From assembly GCA_025357175.1 (NCBI GenBank), contig JANXPS010000034.1, positions 1 to 25,064 of the forward strand: 25,064 nt of DNA, written 5' to 3'. This DNA comes from Deltaproteobacteria bacterium. Its GTDB lineage: Bacteria; Desulfobacterota; Deferrimicrobia; Deferrimicrobiales; Deferrimicrobiaceae. Each line of letters opens with the position of its first letter. The first letter of the stretch is position 1. The position numbers and the translations under genes are program-made. This document shows, piece after piece, positions 21,606 through 25,064 of the stretch. The notes under the pieces are model-generated. The model ran no database searches, was not told the DNA's origin, and worked only from the letters and a program-made list of their open reading frames with translations.

Positions 21606-22340
21606 TTGTCCTTTTATGCGCAGTTGAGCGAGGCGTACGACGCCCTTTTTCCGGTTTCGACGGCCCAGCGGGCGCTCCTTCGGTCGCTTGCCGAATCGTT
21701 GCCCGGAATTCGCGTGGCCGATGCCGGTTGCGGTTCCGGCGGGCAGTTGCTTCCGATCGCCGAGCTGGGCGGTCTTTGCACCGGCTTCGATCCCGACGAG
21801 GCGATGGTTTCCCTTGCGCGCCGGAAGCTGGCCCTCTTCGGGAACGTCCGCATCGAACCGGGCGGGTTCGGCGACATGTCGCGGCTTGTCCCCCCGGCGA
21901 GCGTCGATCTCGTGCTGTGCCTGGGTAACTCGCTGGTCCACGTCCCGAAGGGTGAGGCGGCCCGGTTCCTCTTCGATGCCTTCGCGGCGCTCGCTCCGGG
22001 CGGTCGACTGCTGCTCCAGATCCTGAATTACGACCGGTTCGCCGCCGGGGACGACACGCTGCTTTCCCCGATGCGTTCGGCCGACGGCACGGTTTCCATG
22101 GCGCGCCGGTACTTGTGGGAGGACGGCCGTCAACTCCGGTTCCTGACCGAACTGACGATGCCGGGCGACCCGCCGCGCGTCATCCGCAACGACATCCCGC
22201 TCTACCCGGTTCGCCCGGGCGAATTGCGGGAGATGCTCTCGGAAGCCGGCTTCGCGGAAGCGAAGTTCCATTCCGATTTCGCCCTTTCTGATTTCTCGAA
22301 CGATTCGGAGGCGCTCGTATGCCTGGCACGAAAAAAATAA
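21606..22340 (+). CDS. Class I SAM-dependent methyltransferase
   Basis: 244 residues from TTG 21606. This start is preferred over the in-frame ATG 21579 and TTG 21525 because AGGAAGGGAG lies 5 bases upstream and the protein then begins SFYAQLSEAYDALFP, the usual opening of this family. The Rossmann fold motif I is VADAGCGSGGQLLPIAELG; a motif II-like acidic Asp follows in CTGFDPDEAMV; later come VDLVLCLGNSLVHV and LAPGGRLLLQ. It transfers a methyl group from SAM to an unknown cytoplasmic substrate. The last 22 bases overlap the start of the PBP gene, so the two are translationally linked. Confidence 0.87.
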   Translation: MSFYAQLSEAYDALFPVSTAQRALLRSLAESLPGIRVADAGCGSGGQLLPIAELGGLCTGFDPDEAMVSLARRKLALFGNVRIEPGGFGDMSRLVPPASVDLVLCLGNSLVHVPKGEAARFLFDAFAALAPGGRLLLQILNYDRFAAGDDTLLSPMRSADGTVSMARRYLWEDGRQLRFLTELTMPGDPPRVIRNDIPLYPVRPGELREMLSEAGFAEAKFHSDFALSDFSNDSEALVCLARKK

Positions 22341-23737
22341 AGCTACACGGAATTCGTCGGTTCGTTCCCGTCGTCCTGCTCGCGCTCGCAACGGGGTGGA
22401 TCGCGACGCGGGGTGTCGCGCTGGCCACCAACCGCTTCAAGGTGCCCGCCCCCGCAAAAAGTTCGAAGTCGCCGAAAGACCAGGCAGCGATCATCTCGGC
22501 ACAGGGGATCGACGCGAAGAACCTGCTGACGCTGCTCGCCGACGCGAGTTCCGAAGGCGTGACGCCCGACGGCAACAAGGTGACGCTCTCGATCGACCCC
22601 CGCCTCCAGCGGGAAGTGTTCGAGTTGTTCCGCCGCTTCGACCCGCCCTTCGGCATCTTCGCCGCGGTCGAACCGGGCACGGGCCGCGTCGTCTCGCTCG
22701 TGGGGTACCGGCGCGGCGGCGAGTCGGACCCCGGGCTGGCGCTCAAGGCGATCTACCCGGCCGCCTCCCTGATCAAGGTGATCACGGCATCCGCCGCGGT
22801 CGAAAAAGGGGGCGTCGATCCCGAGGCCGCCATCAGCTATTGCGGCAACATCTACACCGTTTCCCGCAAGGCCAACCACCTGCGCGAGGGGTGCGGAAAC
22901 TCCATGACGCTGGGCGAGGCGATCGGCAAGTCGGCCAACGTCGTCATGGGAAAAGTGACCGTCAACCACGTCGGCGCCGAGGGACTCGAAGAATACCTGG
23001 CCAAGTTCGGATTCGGGCAGCGGGTTCCCTTCGACCTGCCCGTCGAACCGAGCCGCGCCGAGGTTCCCCGCGAAGAGTTCGAGCTCGCACGCACGGGCGC
23101 CGGATTCGGCGAGGTCTACGTTTCCCCGCTCCACATGGCGACGATCATGGCGGCGATCGGTGACAACGGCGCCATGCCGACTCCCCGGTTGATCGACCGG
23201 ATCGAGGACCGCCACGGGTTGGTCACCTACGAGAGCCGCGCCGAGAAGTGGCGCGACACCGTTCGTCCCGAGACCACCAAGGCGCTGATGCGGATGATGG
23301 TCAAGACGATCGAGATGGGGACGTCCCGAAGGGCATTCGGTACGGCCGAGCACACCCCGATGCTGCGCGACATGGAAGTGGCCGGCAAGACGGGCTCCCT
23401 GTCGGGCTGGAATCCCCGGATGAACTTCGAATGGTTCGCGGGCGTGGCCCCTGTCTCCGGCCCGAAACTCGCGATCGTCGCCCTCGTCGTCAACGACGAC
23501 CATTGGAAGATCAAGGGCAACTATGTCGGCAAGGAGGCGTTTTCGGCCTACTTCGGATACCCGTCCTCGATGCCCCCGATTTATGCCAAGGGGCACGGGA
23601 AGCGCGGCAATGTGGTCGCCGTATCCAAGAAAAAGGGGAAGCGTCACAAGGCCGCTCCGGGGAAACGGGGCAAGAAGGGGCGCGGCGCAGCCAAGGCGGG
23701 TGTCGGCCGGACCGCATCCGCCGCCATCCCGGGCTGA
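22319..23737 (+). CDS. Penicillin-binding transpeptidase with polybasic C-terminal tail
   Basis: 472 residues from ATG 22319; CGGAGG is 7 bases upstream, inside the methyltransferase gene. One N-terminal membrane anchor (about 13-36) places the rest in the periplasm. A single transpeptidase domain (~88-415) carries SxxK at Ser150-Lys153 (AASLIK), SxN at Ser205-Ala206-Asn207 (GKSANVVMG) and KTG at 357-359 (AGKTGSLSG). There is no glycosyltransferase domain and no recognisable PBP dimerisation (pedestal) domain, so it is shorter than class B PBPs such as FtsI or PBP2. It probably cross-links peptidoglycan or is a D,D-carboxypeptidase or endopeptidase of the same fold. The tail (~424-464) is strongly basic (SKKKGKRHKAAPGKRGKKGR) and may bind acidic envelope polymers. 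The nitroreductase fusion gene follows after 7 bases. Confidence 0.9.
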   Translation: MPGTKKIKLHGIRRFVPVVLLALATGWIATRGVALATNRFKVPAPAKSSKSPKDQAAIISAQGIDAKNLLTLLADASSEGVTPDGNKVTLSIDPRLQREVFELFRRFDPPFGIFAAVEPGTGRVVSLVGYRRGGESDPGLALKAIYPAASLIKVITASAAVEKGGVDPEAAISYCGNIYTVSRKANHLREGCGNSMTLGEAIGKSANVVMGKVTVNHVGAEGLEEYLAKFGFGQRVPFDLPVEPSRAEVPREEFELARTGAGFGEVYVSPLHMATIMAAIGDNGAMPTPRLIDRIEDRHGLVTYESRAEKWRDTVRPETTKALMRMMVKTIEMGTSRRAFGTAEHTPMLRDMEVAGKTGSLSGWNPRMNFEWFAGVAPVSGPKLAIVALVVNDDHWKIKGNYVGKEAFSAYFGYPSSMPPIYAKGHGKRGNVVAVSKKKGKRHKAAPGKRGKKGRGAAKAGVGRTASAAIPG

Positions 23738-23744
23738 GGCGGGT

Positions 23745-24731
23745 TTGGACTTCGCCCGGTTGATCGAGGCGCGACGCTCGACGCGCGCGTTTTCCGAACG
23801 TCCTGTCGAGTCCGGCAAGCTGGCGCGTCTGCTGGAAGCCGCGCGCTGGTCGCCTTCCTGTTCCAACCGGCAGCCCTGGCGCTTCGTGGTCGTCTCGAAA
23901 GACGACGAATCGCGCGCGGCATTCGAGGATGCGCTCGACGCCGGCAACGGGTGGGCCAAACGGGCGCCGCTTCTGGTCGTGAGCGGCGGGTCCGGCGCCA
24001 ACCTGCTTGAGGTCGAGACGCGGGACTACCTGCTTCACGACGCCGGCCTCGCGCTCATGAGCCTGGTCTACCGCGCATTCGACGTCGGGCTGATCGCGCA
24101 CCCGATGGCCGGCTGGAAAGAACAGCCGATGCGCGCCGCGCTTTCCCTGCCCGACGATTTCCACCCCATCGCCGTGACCGCGATCGGCTACCCCGGCAGC
24201 CCGGACGATCTCGACGAGGCCACGCGCAAAAAGGACGACAAGCCGCGCACCCGCCGACCGATCGGCGACAGCGTATTCGCCGGGCGGTGGGGCGTTCCGC
24301 ACCCGGCCGTTCTCCCCGGTCCTCCCGAACGGTTTTTCGAAACCGCGATCCCGATCCGCTTCTCCGACATCGACGCGATGGGGCACGTAAACAACGCGCT
24401 GACGCTCACGCTGCTCGAACAGGGAAGGATGGCTTTCTACGTCGAGGTGGTCGGCGTTCGACGGATCGAGGACATCGACTTCGTCATCGCCGAATCGTCG
24501 TGCCGCTACAAGGCGCCGATCCTGCTCCACGACACGGTGCGCCTGCGGCTTCACATCTCCGACGTCTCGCGCAGTTCGTTCCGCTTCCGCTACCTGATGT
24601 TCGACCCCGACGACGGCCGCGTCTTCACCGAGGCCGAGACGGTCCAGGTGGTCTACGACTTCGCCGCCGGGCGTCCGAAGGCCGTCTCCTCCGAATTTCT
24701 CGAAAAGGTCGGTCCCTTTATCGGGGGGTAG
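23745..24731 (+). CDS. Fusion protein: nitroreductase domain plus 4-hydroxybenzoyl-CoA-type thioesterase domain
   Basis: 328 residues from TTG 23745, with GAGG just upstream; the much longer open frame to 23523 is an overprint of the PBP tail. The nitroreductase domain (about 1-175) has the FMN-binding RRSTRAF (10-16) and SCSNRQPWRF (38-47), and a typical middle with LHDAGLALMSLVYRAFDVGL. A linker (~176-195) leads to a hotdog thioesterase domain (~196-328) with RFSDIDAMGHVNN (205-217), in which Asp210 matches the catalytic Asp of 4-hydroxybenzoyl-CoA thioesterases, followed by LLEQGRMAFY. Each domain is close to full length. The frame is continuous across the junction with no stop or programmed shift visible. 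It may be a flavin-linked reduction coupled to thioester hydrolysis; the substrate is unknown. It is 7 bases after the PBP gene and overlaps the convergent TPR gene by 14 bases. Confidence 0.85.
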   Translation: MDFARLIEARRSTRAFSERPVESGKLARLLEAARWSPSCSNRQPWRFVVVSKDDESRAAFEDALDAGNGWAKRAPLLVVSGGSGANLLEVETRDYLLHDAGLALMSLVYRAFDVGLIAHPMAGWKEQPMRAALSLPDDFHPIAVTAIGYPGSPDDLDEATRKKDDKPRTRRPIGDSVFAGRWGVPHPAVLPGPPERFFETAIPIRFSDIDAMGHVNNALTLTLLEQGRMAFYVEVVGVRRIEDIDFVIAESSCRYKAPILLHDTVRLRLHISDVSRSSFRFRYLMFDPDDGRVFTEAETVQVVYDFAAGRPKAVSSEFLEKVGPFIGG

Positions 24732-25064
24732 CCCGGGAAGCGGGCAGGCGGGTCGTTCCGAGTTCCTGCGCCTTGCGATAGCACTGTTCGGCCTCCTCGG
24801 CGTTTCCCGCGCGGGCGAGGAGCACCCCGAGGTAATACCACGCGTCCGGGTCCGCACCGGACAGCCTGACCGCCTCCCGCAAATGCGCGATCCCCTCGTC
24901 CAGTTCCCCACCTCCCGCAAGCAATCGTCCCAGGATGCGGTGGATCGTCCCGTTGCCGGGTTCGATCCGCAGCACCTCCCGGTATTCGGCGATCGCCTCC
25001 TGCCGCATTCCCTTGAAGGCGTAGGTCCGGGCGAGCCCGGCGTGCCCCCGGCCCAATTCCCGGG
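24718..25064 (-). CDS. TPR-repeat protein, C-terminal part (5' end outside window)
   Basis: The minus-strand frame is open at the window edge and stops at 24718-24720. The ~114 visible residues are tetratricopeptide repeats: HAGLARTYAFKGMRQEAIAE, YREVLRIEPGNGTIHRILGR, LLAGGGELDEGIAHLREAVR and DAWYYLGVLLARAGNAEEAE, each about 34 residues long with the usual Ala/Gly/Pro pattern. The tail ends in TTRLPASRATPR. The TTG near 25056 is probably not the true start, because the repeat pattern continues upstream of it. The role is unknown without the N-terminal part; TPRs bind proteins. It converges on the nitroreductase fusion gene with a 14-base overlap and no terminator. Confidence 0.85.
   Translation of the reverse strand, partial: RELGRGHAGLARTYAFKGMRQEAIAEYREVLRIEPGNGTIHRILGRLLAGGGELDEGIAHLREAVRLSGADPDAWYYLGVLLARAGNAEEAEQCYRKAQELGTTRLPASRATPR

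Noticed and set aside
23523..23744. N-terminal extension of the nitroreductase fusion to 23523
   Set aside because: It overlaps the PBP tail in another frame and has Arg/Pro-rich shadow composition.

Overview
This is a GC-rich, gene-dense bacterial segment. It carries a chemosensory operon with a c-di-GMP output, a rubrerythrin, many radical-SAM and TPR proteins, and a FliA-type promoter in front of a chemoreceptor. Together these suggest a motile, probably anaerobic Gram-negative bacterium of the Desulfobacterota (former Deltaproteobacteria, Geobacter-like) kind. That placement is inferred from gene content, not from a marker gene.

Positions 1-6909 (+) hold a chemosensory operon: chemoreceptor (5' end outside the window), CheA-receiver hybrid, CheB, receiver-GAF-like-GGDEF diguanylate cyclase, and CheR with a TPR tail. 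These gene types match the Pseudomonas Wsp (surface sensing, c-di-GMP) system. However, the phosphoacceptor Asp is Glu in the CheA receiver and Asn in the cyclase receiver, so among visible receivers only CheB's keeps the Asp. This is the strongest candidate for an undescribed signalling variant. A KimA-like APC permease follows (6953-8944).

Positions 8945-9764 carry no convincing gene. They hold a 566-base repeat element (9023-9588) made of two diverged, oppositely oriented copies of a ~130-base module, each with its own terminal inverted repeats. A 16-base tandem duplication and a candidate promoter come next. That promoter serves a tight three-gene operon (9765-11211): PA2779-like membrane protein, C39-type peptidase lipoprotein and TPR lipoprotein. 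Then come moaA (apparently leaderless), a TIGR01212-type radical SAM protein and a hotdog thioesterase.

A second, complete chemoreceptor lies at 13703-15274 (-). Its signalling domain is nearly the same as that of the receptor at the left edge, and a sigma-28-type promoter precedes it. Divergent from it is a DUF948-like/YtxH pair ending at a strong, probably bidirectional terminator (16170-16205).

Positions 16232-21111 (-) form a metal-related cluster, in transcription order znuA, znuC, znuB, a CBS/DRTGG-containing family II (Mn/Co-type) pyrophosphatase, and rubrerythrin. The four upstream genes overlap or are closely spaced.

Positions 21201-24731 (+) carry a small secreted protein, a class I methyltransferase that overlaps a monofunctional penicillin-binding transpeptidase with a basic tail, and a nitroreductase-thioesterase fusion. 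A TPR gene enters from the right edge on the minus strand. No rRNA, tRNA, CRISPR array, transposase or phage gene was seen.
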